From: Planctomycetaceae bacterium
Lineage (GTDB): Bacteria > Planctomycetota > Phycisphaerae > Phycisphaerales > SM1A02
Assembly (NCBI GenBank): GCA_027488265.1
Contig: JAIYCA010000180.1
Span: 1 to 6,479 of the forward strand
Length of the DNA stretch: 6,479 nucleotides
Reading direction: 5' to 3'
Shown here piece by piece: positions 1 to 5,291 of this stretch (position 1 is its first letter; the number at the start of each line of letters is the position of its first letter). Position numbers and translations under genes: made by a program. Below the pieces are notes generated by a model, which saw only the letters and a program-made list of their open reading frames with translations, was not told where the DNA came from and ran no database searches.

Positions 1-2
1 AG

Positions 3-35
3 TGAAGCAGCAAGGACTGTGTTCAGACTGCTTCA
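3..35 (-). terminator. Inverted repeat at the pseudopilin stop codon, possible terminator
   Basis: Bases 3-10 (TGAAGCAG) and 28-35 (CTGCTTCA) are perfect 8-base complements around a 17-base loop. The loop itself contains a small CTG/CAG pairing (17-19 with 24-26). On the minus strand the first arm starts exactly with the TGA stop codon of the pseudopilin gene, so the structure would form at the very end of that message. A T-rich tail, needed for an intrinsic terminator, would lie beyond the left edge and cannot be seen. The long loop makes it weaker than the terminator after rho. Confidence 0.35.
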
Positions 36-1046
36 GTTTGGATAGAAGCGCTGCTTGTCGAGGTCGAGAACTCGCACGCCAAGATCCTTCTCGAGCTCTT
101 CAAGCCCCTCCCATTCAGGCACCGTATCGACGTGTCCGTCGAGGAAGAGGATCAATGCGTTGTTTCCGGAGTAGCGCCAATCGACGCCGACCAGATCAAG
201 GTTCGGGTTATTCGGACTGACGTTCGCATCGTTGAGGAAGAGCATCTCACCGATCGAACTATCCATGCAGTACATCGACTGCTGTGGGCGCTTGATCTGT
301 CCAAAGGTCCAGAACTGTCCCCCGCGCGCGTCGAAGAACGGGTTTCCGCCGAAGTAGCCGGGGTGACCGCGCTCCGTGATCGGGTCGCCGGCGCTGTCAA
401 CGAGCGAGCCAGCATCGCCATCGCATGGGCCGTCACCAAGAGGCGTAGCTCCACGGCCAGGCAACACCGCGGCGCCGCTCGTATTCACGACGCGCTGCAT
501 CTTGTCGATCGGCATCGCGGAGCGGAAGGGATTGGTACCGCCCCATCCCGTTGTGTAGAGGGCTGCGTCGGGCGAGTCGAAACGGTAGTCCCACACGGTC
601 GCGGGGTCAGCATTCGTAATGGTCGCGACAGGACCGAACTTGCCAGTTGTCCACAAAATGTCCGTCCAAGTGCCGTAACTCACAGGACCGAGGGGCGGGT
701 TCACCGTCGGAGGCGAGGCAGAACGGGGCTTACCTGGCGCTGGAAGCGAGCGATAGTCGAAGGCGGTCGGCACAACCGCGTCACGATTGTCGGCGCCGTA
801 GAGCACAAGCAACTGCCCTACTTGTCGAAGATTCGCTTGGCTCGTCGCCCAGAGCGCGTTGCGACGCGCAAGGTTCACCGTTGGGAGCAGAATCGCGAGC
901 AACAGTGCGATGACGCCGACAACCGCGAGCATCTCGACGATCGTGATGCCGCGCGCTGTACGAAACCGAGTGATTTCTCGCTCGCGAGACATCGGGCATG
1001 CGCTTCGGTGACTCGATTCAGTTCTCGACTCGGATGTCGTCTGCAT
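33..1046 (-). CDS. Prepilin-type N-terminal cleavage/methylation protein (pseudopilin-like, DGHV C-terminus)
   Basis: Pseudopilin-like protein of 337 residues, expected to be cut and N-methylated by a type IV prepilin peptidase and anchored in the inner membrane by one N-terminal helix. The cleavage motif is visible: a basic leader ends in RTARG, then I-T-I-V-E, giving Gly33 at -1 and Glu38 at +5, followed by a hydrophobic helix at about residues 39-55 (LAVVGVIALLLAILLP). A helical segment with LARRNA follows, and then a large globular domain. Near the C-terminus, FLDGHV (about 301-306) matches the DGHV end of the H-X9-DG families, but the usual His before it is not at the expected place. The ATG at 1046 is chosen because GAGGG stands four bases upstream. 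It gives an unusually long 33-residue leader. The ATG at 992 would give a more typical 15-residue leader but has no ribosome binding site. A longer frame reaches 1190 without supporting signals. The gene is separated from rho by a strong terminator, so it probably has its own promoter. Exact substrate or partner is unknown. Confidence 0.85.
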   Translation of the reverse strand: MQTTSESRTESSHRSACPMSREREITRFRTARGITIVEMLAVVGVIALLLAILLPTVNLARRNALWATSQANLRQVGQLLVLYGADNRDAVVPTAFDYRSLPAPGKPRSASPPTVNPPLGPVSYGTWTDILWTTGKFGPVATITNADPATVWDYRFDSPDAALYTTGWGGTNPFRSAMPIDKMQRVVNTSGAAVLPGRGATPLGDGPCDGDAGSLVDSAGDPITERGHPGYFGGNPFFDARGGQFWTFGQIKRPQQSMYCMDSSIGEMLFLNDANVSPNNPNLDLVGVDWRYSGNNALILFLDGHVDTVPEWEGLEELEKDLGVRVLDLDKQRFYPN

Positions 1047-1050
1047 GGTT

Positions 1051-1055
1051 CCCTC
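1051..1055 (-). promoter_or_regulatory. Ribosome binding site of the pseudopilin gene
   Basis: On the minus strand GAGGG is followed by four bases and then ATG at 1046. This decides the start over the downstream ATG at 992, which has no purine-rich sequence before it. Further upstream, from 1056 to 1194, I found no convincing -35/-10 pair; the best, TTCGTT and TACCAT spaced by 17, is weak. Confidence 0.6.
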
Positions 1056-1194
1056 AATCAGGTACTGCCGCGTGTTGCACGGCGCGTGATGGGTATTCGT
1101 TCCAACCGTCATGGTACTTCCGCAAACGCGCGAAACGAATGGGCGAGGCGCGTTGAACGCGAGATTGGACACGTTGATGCGCTCGAGCACGCTT

Positions 1195-1228
1195 GGAAAT
1201 GAAAGGGGAGTCGGTTGCCCGACCCCCC
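1195..1228 (-). terminator. Strong intrinsic terminator after rho
   Basis: On the minus strand a 10-base arm GGGGGGTCGG (1228-1219) is followed by the tetraloop GCAA (1218-1215), the matching arm CCGACTCCCC (1214-1205) and the tail TTTCATTTCC (1204-1195). All ten positions pair, one of them as G-U. The loop is of the stable GNRA type. On the plus strand the same position would be an A-C mismatch and the tail would not be U-rich, so the signal is directional and belongs to transcripts coming from rho. About 20 bases further upstream in the transcript (1259-1248) a small CGCC-TTCG-GGCG hairpin with a UUCG loop also occurs. Confidence 0.85.
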
Positions 1229-1301
1229 GAATGCTCGTGGTTTCGACCGCCCGAAGGCGCTCTTCAACCCGCGGACATGTCCTGCGAGTTTGGGTTGTTC
1301 A

Positions 1302-1366
1302 CCCATTGCTCTCAACCCATGGCCCTTAGCCCATTGCCCTTAACCCATCGCCCTTAACCCATGGCC
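1302..1366. repeat. 14-bp tandem repeat, 4.6 copies, across the rho stop codon
   Basis: Units on the plus strand start at 1302, 1316, 1330 and 1344, with consensus CCCATNGCCCTTAA, and a partial unit CCCATGGCC at 1358-1366. Units at 1330 and 1344 differ by one base; the leftmost is the most diverged. The partial unit and the edge of the last full one are the final codons and stop of rho (Ala-Met-Gly-stop). In the rho direction each unit carries a stop triplet, at 1356-1354, 1342-1340, 1328-1326 and 1314-1312. Because 14 is not a multiple of three these fall in all three reading frames. Confidence 0.9.
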
Positions 1367-2838
1367 ATCGTCATGAGGAACTCGGCATTCGACTTCGTCT
1401 TCGAAACGCGGGTGCGGAGAAGCTCCATCGCGTCGACCGTGTTCATATCGCTGACGACCTTGCGGAGGCGCACGATGAGTTCGTGTTCCTTCGGATCGAG
1501 CAGGAGTTCTTCGCGGCGTGTGCCCGAAGCACCGATGTTGATCGCGGGATAAACGCGCTTTTCCACGAGCTTGCGATCGAGGTGCAATTCGGCGTTACCC
1601 GTGCCCTTGAACTCTTCAAAGATGACTTCGTCCGCGCGCGAACCAGTGTCGACGAGCGCCGTGCCGAGAATCGTCAGCGAGCCGCCGTTCTCGATGTTGC
1701 GTGCCGAACCGAAGAACTTCTTCGGCTTGATGAGCGCCGCGTTGTCGACGCCGCCCGAGCCGATCTTGCCGGAGTTCGGAAGCGCGTTGTTGTAACCACG
1801 CGCAAGACGCGTGATCGAGTCGAGCAGAATCACCACGTGCTCGCCGAACTCAACCATGCGGCGCGCCTTCTCCATCACCATTTCAGCGACTTGGATGTGG
1901 CGAATTGCCTCTTCATCGAACGTGCTTGCAACGACTTCGACATGCGACGGTGTGTTGCGCTTGAAGTCGGTGACTTCTTCGGGACGCTCATCGACGAGCA
2001 ACACGATGACGTGGACGTCCTTGTGGTTCGTCGCAATCGCGTTCGTGATTTGCTGCAAAATCACGGTCTTACCCGTGCGCGGCGGCGCGACGATGAGCGC
2101 GCGCTGGCCGAAACCAAGCGGCGTCACCATGTCGATGATGCGCGTCTCGACCTTGCCCGAGCCCGCCATTTCAAGGTGAATGCGCTTGTTCGGGTGAAGC
2201 GGCGTGAGGTTCTCGAACGTCGGAAGATCGTGCAACACCTTCGGATCGCGGCCATTCACGCTTTCGACGCGGAGGAGCGCGAAGTACATCTCTTGATCCT
2301 TCGGTGGACGCACGAGACCCTTCACGACGTGGCCACGACGCAAGCCGAAATGGCGAATTTGCGCGGGCGAAACATAAACGTCGTCGGGGCTTGGCTGATA
2401 CGAGTAGTCAGCGCTGCGGAGGAATCCGTAGCCGTCGGGCGTGATCTCGAGCGTGCCCTCGGCGATCATCAGACCAGCCTTCTGGGCGCGCGCCTTCAGA
2501 ATCTCGAAGACCAACTTCTGCTTCGGCTGATTGAGATCTTCGACGCCCGATTGCTTCGCCAGCTTGTTGAGCTGATCGAGCGGCATCTTCTGAAGCTTGG
2601 CGAGATTGAGGTCGTCCTTCTTCGCGACTTCGTACTTGCCCTCAAGCTCCTTCTCGATCTCCGCGAGTTCAGCGGCAAGTTGCTCGTCGGTGGGCAGCGA
2701 ACCCGGCGCCAGCACGGGGCTCGGAATGAACGTTGGGCGCGATGAGTTGCTGGAGGACTCGCCTCCACCGCCCCCACCACCACCGCCTCCGCTTCCACCC
2801 TTGCCACGACGACGACGACGACCTTGCTTATGACTCAT
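1354..2838 (-). CDS. rho: Transcription termination factor Rho
   Basis: Rho is a hexameric RNA-dependent ATPase/helicase that binds C-rich nascent RNA, translocates 5' to 3' and releases RNA polymerase. The protein has 494 residues, longer than the 419 of E. coli Rho because of an N-terminal extension. Seen in order: an Arg-rich then Gly-rich stretch (residues 7-26, with ten consecutive Gly at 17-26), a Ser/Pro linker, an acidic helical stretch (51-70), the Rho N-terminal helical domain (about 76-122), the OB-fold RNA-binding domain (about 127-200, with DGYGFLRS and DDVYVSP), Walker A APPRTGKT (251-258), Walker B LLVDERPEEV (280-289), LLDSITRLARGYN (338-350), the Q-loop region SGKIGSGGVD (356-365), the R-loop region around 373-388, and TGSRADEVIFEEFKGTGN (398-415). 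All core ATPase and secondary-site motifs look intact, so it should be active. The ATG at 2838 has AAAGGA eight bases upstream on the minus strand. It follows coaE after an unusually long 622-base gap and ends inside a tandem repeat followed by an intrinsic terminator. Confidence 0.98.
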   Translation of the reverse strand: MSHKQGRRRRRGKGGSGGGGGGGGGGESSSNSSRPTFIPSPVLAPGSLPTDEQLAAELAEIEKELEGKYEVAKKDDLNLAKLQKMPLDQLNKLAKQSGVEDLNQPKQKLVFEILKARAQKAGLMIAEGTLEITPDGYGFLRSADYSYQPSPDDVYVSPAQIRHFGLRRGHVVKGLVRPPKDQEMYFALLRVESVNGRDPKVLHDLPTFENLTPLHPNKRIHLEMAGSGKVETRIIDMVTPLGFGQRALIVAPPRTGKTVILQQITNAIATNHKDVHVIVLLVDERPEEVTDFKRNTPSHVEVVASTFDEEAIRHIQVAEMVMEKARRMVEFGEHVVILLDSITRLARGYNNALPNSGKIGSGGVDNAALIKPKKFFGSARNIENGGSLTILGTALVDTGSRADEVIFEEFKGTGNAELHLDRKLVEKRVYPAINIGASGTRREELLLDPKEHELIVRLRKVVSDMNTVDAMELLRTRVSKTKSNAEFLMTMAMG

Positions 2839-2846
2839 CTCTCATT

Positions 2847-2852
2847 TCCTTT
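2847..2852 (-). promoter_or_regulatory. Ribosome binding site of rho
   Basis: Minus-strand AAAGGA stands eight bases before the rho ATG at 2838. It is the clearest purine-rich site upstream of rho and supports this start. Confidence 0.7.
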
Positions 2853-2999
2853 GATTGATCCGCGATTCTTGCTGCGGTTTGTGCCGTGCTCTGCGCGATA
2901 GGAATTCCGACGATTGCGCATGAAACTGTCGGACCTGATTCAGCCTTCTGAACATCACCGGAACGCAGCGCATGCCGAGTTCTCCGCGAAGTTGTTCTG

Positions 3000-3016
3000 T
3001 CGAAAGCTGCTTTCGA
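3000..3016. repeat. 17-bp near-perfect palindrome / hairpin in the rho leader
   Basis: Eight-base arms TCGAAAGC and GCTTTCGA flank a single central base. As RNA it would form a 7-bp stem with a 3-base loop. As DNA the odd palindrome could be a dimeric repressor site. There is no U tract after it, so it is not an intrinsic terminator. It lies 13 bases downstream, in the rho direction, of the larger hairpin at 3030-3053. Confidence 0.55.
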
Positions 3017-3029
3017 GATTCCGTGGGTT

Positions 3030-3053
3030 CGTCCCGAACAAGCGTTCGGAACG
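3030..3053 (-). other. 10-bp RNA hairpin in the rho leader
   Basis: In the rho-sense RNA the arm CGUUCCGAAC (3053-3044) pairs over its full length with GUUCGGGACG (3039-3030), with one G-U pair, around the loop GCUU. It pairs better in the minus-strand RNA than in the plus-strand RNA, where the same position is an A-C mismatch, which suggests selection as a minus-strand transcript structure. No U-rich tail follows, so it is not a standard terminator. Confidence 0.6.
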
Positions 3054-3099
3054 CCACACAGATGGAACCCTGAAGGTTTTGAATGCTGTGAGGGGATTG

Positions 3100-3143
3100 A
3101 CGTGGGATCCACGTGGGATGCACGTGAGATGGACGTGGGATCG
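3100..3143. repeat. 11-bp tandem repeat array, four copies, in the rho leader
   Basis: Four contiguous 11-base units begin at 3100, 3111, 3122 and 3133, consensus ACGTGGGATNN on the plus strand; the third has one change in the core (ACGTGAGATGG). In the rho-sense strand each reads NNATCCCACGT, and a fifth degraded unit (CAATCCCCTCA) follows at 3099-3089. A related ACGTGGATGC occurs at 3189-3198. The repeats create CACGTG palindromes at 3110-3115 and 3121-3126. The rho-sense RNA is C-rich with YC dinucleotides recurring every 11 bases, as in known Rho-utilisation sites. An array of protein binding sites on one face of the DNA helix is an alternative. Confidence 0.85.
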
Positions 3144-3195
3144 ATGGAAATCGCGCTTTCGACGCAGTTTCCGCGACGGACGACACTGACGTGGA

Positions 3196-3247
3196 TGCTC
3201 GCACATTCGTGCGCGTTTGAGCAGTTTGCTCGGGCGCGGTTTGAGCA
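3196..3247 (-). other. Alternating complementary 5-mers in the rho leader
   Basis: Along the plus strand TGCTC (3196-3200), GAGCA (3219-3223), TGCTC (3227-3231) and GAGCA (3243-3247) alternate, so each segment can pair with its neighbour in mutually exclusive hairpins. The two GAGCA copies are the ends of a longer direct repeat GTTTGAGCA (3215-3223 and 3239-3247). A CGCAC/GTGCG stem with a 4-base loop (3200-3213) lies between the first two. The stems are short, so chance cannot be excluded. Confidence 0.35.
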
Positions 3248-3314
3248 CTTCGATCGGCGCAGTCCGGGACACGCGACGCCTCGCGCATCCGACCGCCGCT
3301 TTCGCGACCTCGGG

Positions 3315-3343
3315 ATATTGACGCAACGGAGGCGTGCGGTCAA
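3315..3343 (-). promoter_or_regulatory. Possible promoter for rho
   Basis: On the minus strand TTGACC (3343-3338), five of six matches to the -35 consensus, is followed after 17 bases by CAATAT (3320-3315), only three of six matches to the -10 consensus. If used, transcription would start near 3308 and give a rho leader of about 470 bases containing all the repeats and hairpins listed except the 14-nt repeat. The weak -10 makes this tentative. Confidence 0.25.
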
Positions 3344-3369
3344 GTCGGCCGCGAGGTAAATGCTGCCAC

Positions 3370-3411
3370 GCACCAAACCCAAAGCACAAAACCAAAAGCA
3401 CCAAACCCAGA
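3370..3411. repeat. 14-bp tandem repeat, three copies, downstream of coaE
   Basis: Three adjacent units at 3370, 3384 and 3398 have the plus-strand consensus GCACCAAACCCAAA; the middle unit differs at three positions, and a degraded fourth (GCCTCAAACTTC) follows from 3412. They lie about 50 bases after the coaE stop. In the coaE direction they are G/T-rich, which would not suit Rho loading. The period equals that of the repeat at the end of rho but the sequence is different. Confidence 0.8.
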
Positions 3412-3460
3412 GCCTCAAACTTCCGACGCGCCACAATCACCCGAACACGTCGAAGACGTC

Positions 3461-4105
3461 TCAGCCTACGCGTGGACCGCGACCCTTGATCGTTTCAAGC
3501 ACCCTCGCAACGCTCGCGGAAAGTTCCGCAGGCGATGCGTCATTTCGAATGATGTCGGTTGCACGTTGCATCTTCTCGGCGAGTGAGAGTTGGGCGGACT
3601 CGCGGCGGGCGAGCTCTTCCGTCGACCAGCCGCGGGTGCGCGCAACGCGCTCTTGCCGCATTGCAGATGGTGCGTCTACAAACACGACGGCGTCGCACTC
3701 GCGGTCGAGGCCCACTTCGAGAAGGAGCGGCGCATCGATGACGAAGGCAACTTTCGACTCAGGCGCCGCTGCAAACTGCGCGCGGCGAAGTGCCTCAATG
3801 CGCGGATGCATGATGCGCTCGACCTGCTGACGTGCGTCGGCGGACGCGAAGATGGCACGCGCAAGAAGCGCACGATCGATCGAACCATCCGGCGCGAGCA
3901 ACGACGAAGCGCCCGTCGGAGGCAGCACCATCGACGTGATTTGCGCGATGACCTCGGGTTCCGCCAACACGCGACGCGCGAGATCGTCGCTGTTGCAAAC
4001 CTCGCAGCCTAGCGCTGCAAACGCGCGTGCGACTTCGCTCTTACCACTGCCAATACCACCGACGATACCGATGGTGGGGCGAAATGGAAATCTGTACGAA
4101 GTCAT
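3461..4105 (-). CDS. coaE: Dephospho-CoA kinase
   Basis: CoaE phosphorylates the 3'-hydroxyl of the ribose of dephospho-CoA with ATP, the last step of coenzyme A synthesis, in the cytoplasm. The 214-residue protein has the normal family size of about 200. Seen: P-loop GGIGSGKS (16-23), the Asp pair NSDD (38-41) in the position of the conserved substrate/Mg site, IDRALLARAIFA (76-87), MHPRI (99-103), the DAPLLLEVGL segment (124-133) typical of CoaE, the Arg-rich lid region around 150-168 and IIRND near 185-189, where the family has an I-x-N motif. The ATG at 4105 leaves twelve residues before the first P-loop strand, as usual; no clear Shine-Dalgarno sequence precedes it. It lies 93 bases downstream of the CHAD gene on the same strand, so it may be transcribed with it, and is followed by the long rho leader. 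Confidence 0.96.
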   Translation of the reverse strand: MTSYRFPFRPTIGIVGGIGSGKSEVARAFAALGCEVCNSDDLARRVLAEPEVIAQITSMVLPPTGASSLLAPDGSIDRALLARAIFASADARQQVERIMHPRIEALRRAQFAAAPESKVAFVIDAPLLLEVGLDRECDAVVFVDAPSAMRQERVARTRGWSTEELARRESAQLSLAEKMQRATDIIRNDASPAELSASVARVLETIKGRGPRVG

Positions 4106-4198
4106 GCGCGACAGGATACGAATTCGACGCGCGCATTGTTGTCTTGCACCGCGCGAACCGAGATTGTGATGTCCACGTTCGTCGAGCGAAAGCGCGCG

Positions 4199-5152
4199 TC
4201 AGTCGAGTAAAAGATCTTCGAGCACTCGTTCGATCCGACGCCTGCGAAGTCGAAGAAACGCGCGTGCCGCGTCTTCCATGCGTGCCGAGGCTTCGAGCCG
4301 CGCGAGGCGCAGCGCGTCATCAATCGACGTGACCAGTGCACTTCCACCGAGTTGGCCACGAACACGGGCCATCTCCACATCAAGCAGTGCCCAATCACGA
4401 TCTTCGCCGAGTGCCGAGACAAGCCGTTTCGAGCGTGTGCGGAGTCGCGCGAGCTCGCTCGGCACTGTGTCACCAAACGGCTGCAGCGCTAACGCGAGAA
4501 ACGACGCGAGTTTTCGGCTGTCATGCAGACGGACAAGGTCGTTGGCCGCGAGAGCTTCGCGCAACGTTGCTGCCGCGTGACGATGTGTTTCAAGCAAGCG
4601 ATCCAACGCTTGCCGCGCGACAAAGGGTGCCTCTTCTGCGTTGCGCATTGCTTCACGCATCGAACGCAACGCGCGATGCGCGCGCGTGAGTGAGCCCTGC
4701 GCCCACACGTCGTCTTCCGCACGATCACTTTCCGCAAAGATAAGCGTCGCCAGCAACACGGTACGCACCACGCGTCGCGGCTCGCCATCCGCGAAACGAT
4801 CCGCAAGCCGCTGAATCGAGCGAACAAGCGCGTCACGATCGCGCAGCGGCCCGAGCAGTTGGTTTGCTTTCGCGGCGAATTCAATGGCGCCGTCTGCACT
4901 CGACGCATGCACATGACGACCATCTGGTCGACAGAGCGCGGACAACGCGCGAACATCTTTGAGCGCACGGCGCGTCGTGCGCACCGCTTCGCGTCGACGG
5001 GTCGCATCTTCGGCGCGCGAGATCGCTGCGAGTGCCTCGTTGCCAGCAGCTCGCAACGCGGCACGAAGCACCTCGCTCGGCAATCGCCCTGCATGCGCAG
5101 GCTCGACCGCGCGCGCAGTGCTGTTCGTGTCGGTTCGATCTTCCTCACGCAT
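4199..5152 (-). CDS. CHAD-domain protein
   Basis: Protein of 317 residues, mostly predicted helix and very rich in Arg and Ala, with the signature segments of a CHAD domain (conserved histidine alpha-helical domain, many of which bind polyphosphate). Seen: VRTTRRALKDVRAL (58-71), matching the first H-x-x-R helix; LGPLRDRDAL (100-109); the second repeat LHDSRKLASFLAL (209-221); and LGEDRDWALL (248-257), equivalent to the second LG-x-x-x-D. Compared with typical members the first conserved His is Arg (59), and the second helix has lost basic positions after HDSRK. There is no CYTH or other partner domain. The ATG at 5152 is chosen because it is the first in the frame outside proS; no good ribosome site precedes it. 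A TTG at 5191, preceded by GAGGG four bases away, is an alternative that adds 13 residues. The gene is divergent from proS and upstream of coaE. Role in this organism is unknown. Confidence 0.85.
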   Translation of the reverse strand: MREEDRTDTNSTARAVEPAHAGRLPSEVLRAALRAAGNEALAAISRAEDATRRREAVRTTRRALKDVRALSALCRPDGRHVHASSADGAIEFAAKANQLLGPLRDRDALVRSIQRLADRFADGEPRRVVRTVLLATLIFAESDRAEDDVWAQGSLTRAHRALRSMREAMRNAEEAPFVARQALDRLLETHRHAAATLREALAANDLVRLHDSRKLASFLALALQPFGDTVPSELARLRTRSKRLVSALGEDRDWALLDVEMARVRGQLGGSALVTSIDDALRLARLEASARMEDAARAFLRLRRRRIERVLEDLLLD

Positions 5153-5252
5153 GCAAGGCGACTGTATCCGCCGCACGCGCGAACACTGCAATTCACCCTC
5201 AAATACGCACTTATCTGCTACCTTCTCGGCCCCCAAGGAGCGCGAAAGCACC

Positions 5253-5272
5253 GAAGCACCGCTCGGCGCTTC
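5253..5272 (-). other. 8-bp hairpin in the CHAD/proS divergent region
   Basis: The 139 bases between the CHAD start (5152) and proS start (5292) should hold both promoters, but I could not pick convincing -35/-10 pairs on either strand. On the minus strand GAAGCGCC and GGTGCTTC pair over 8 bases, one pair G-U, around GAGC; on the plus strand one mismatch remains. The plus strand also repeats AGCACCG directly at 5248-5254 and 5256-5262. No U tract follows on either strand. Confidence 0.35.
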
Positions 5273-5291
5273 AGCAACTGCGAGAGCCACT

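Larger units (their letters stand above)
2839..3460 (-). other. Long intergenic region, probable structured rho leader
   Basis: This 622-base stretch between coaE and rho holds no gene I can support. Two open frames on the minus strand (starting at 3440 and 3436) have Arg/Ser/Cys-rich, low-complexity translations without recognisable motifs; their hydrophobic starts come from translating a 14-nt tandem repeat. One of them also runs into rho. Instead the region contains direct repeats and hairpins, listed separately, ordered along the rho-sense strand. From about 2853 to 2999 I see nothing distinctive. E. coli rho has a shorter leader at which Rho itself terminates transcription; a similar role here is inference from position and base composition. 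Confidence 0.6.

Noticed and set aside
646..654. TTGTCCACA, one mismatch from a DnaA box
   Set aside because: Single copy inside the pseudopilin coding sequence, no cluster and no AT-rich stretch, so no origin is supported.
132..1202. 356-codon open frame on the plus strand antisense to the pseudopilin gene
   Set aside because: Arg/His/Val-rich translation with no recognisable domain, while the opposite strand has a clear prepilin motif and ribosome site.
1273..1282. 10-bp palindrome GGACATGTCC between rho and its terminator
   Set aside because: A perfect 10-bp palindrome is expected by chance in windows of this size, and it lies in a 3' untranslated region with no promoter signal nearby.
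1326..1357. CCCTTAACCC pattern resembling telomeric repeats
   Set aside because: The unit is 14 nt, only about four copies, and overlaps the end of rho; this is a local tandem duplication, not a telomere.
1483..2745. 420-codon open frame on the plus strand antisense to rho
   Set aside because: Rho on the other strand is certain. The antisense translation is low-complexity, rich in Arg, Leu and Val, without motifs; it is a by-product of rho codon bias.
3100..3143. Tandem array read as a CRISPR-like repeat
   Set aside because: Units of 11 bases are contiguous with no spacers and no cas genes.
2955..3440. Minus-strand frame of 161 codons just after coaE with a hydrophobic start resembling a membrane segment
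   Set aside because: The hydrophobic part is produced by translating the 14-nt G/T-rich tandem repeat, the rest is Arg/Ser/Pro-rich without motif, a competing frame of similar length overlaps it, and no ribosome site is evident. A small real protein is not fully excluded.
3448..3460. ACGTC-TTC-GACGT inverted repeat right after the coaE stop
   Set aside because: Only five base pairs and no T-rich tail, so it is not supported as a coaE terminator.
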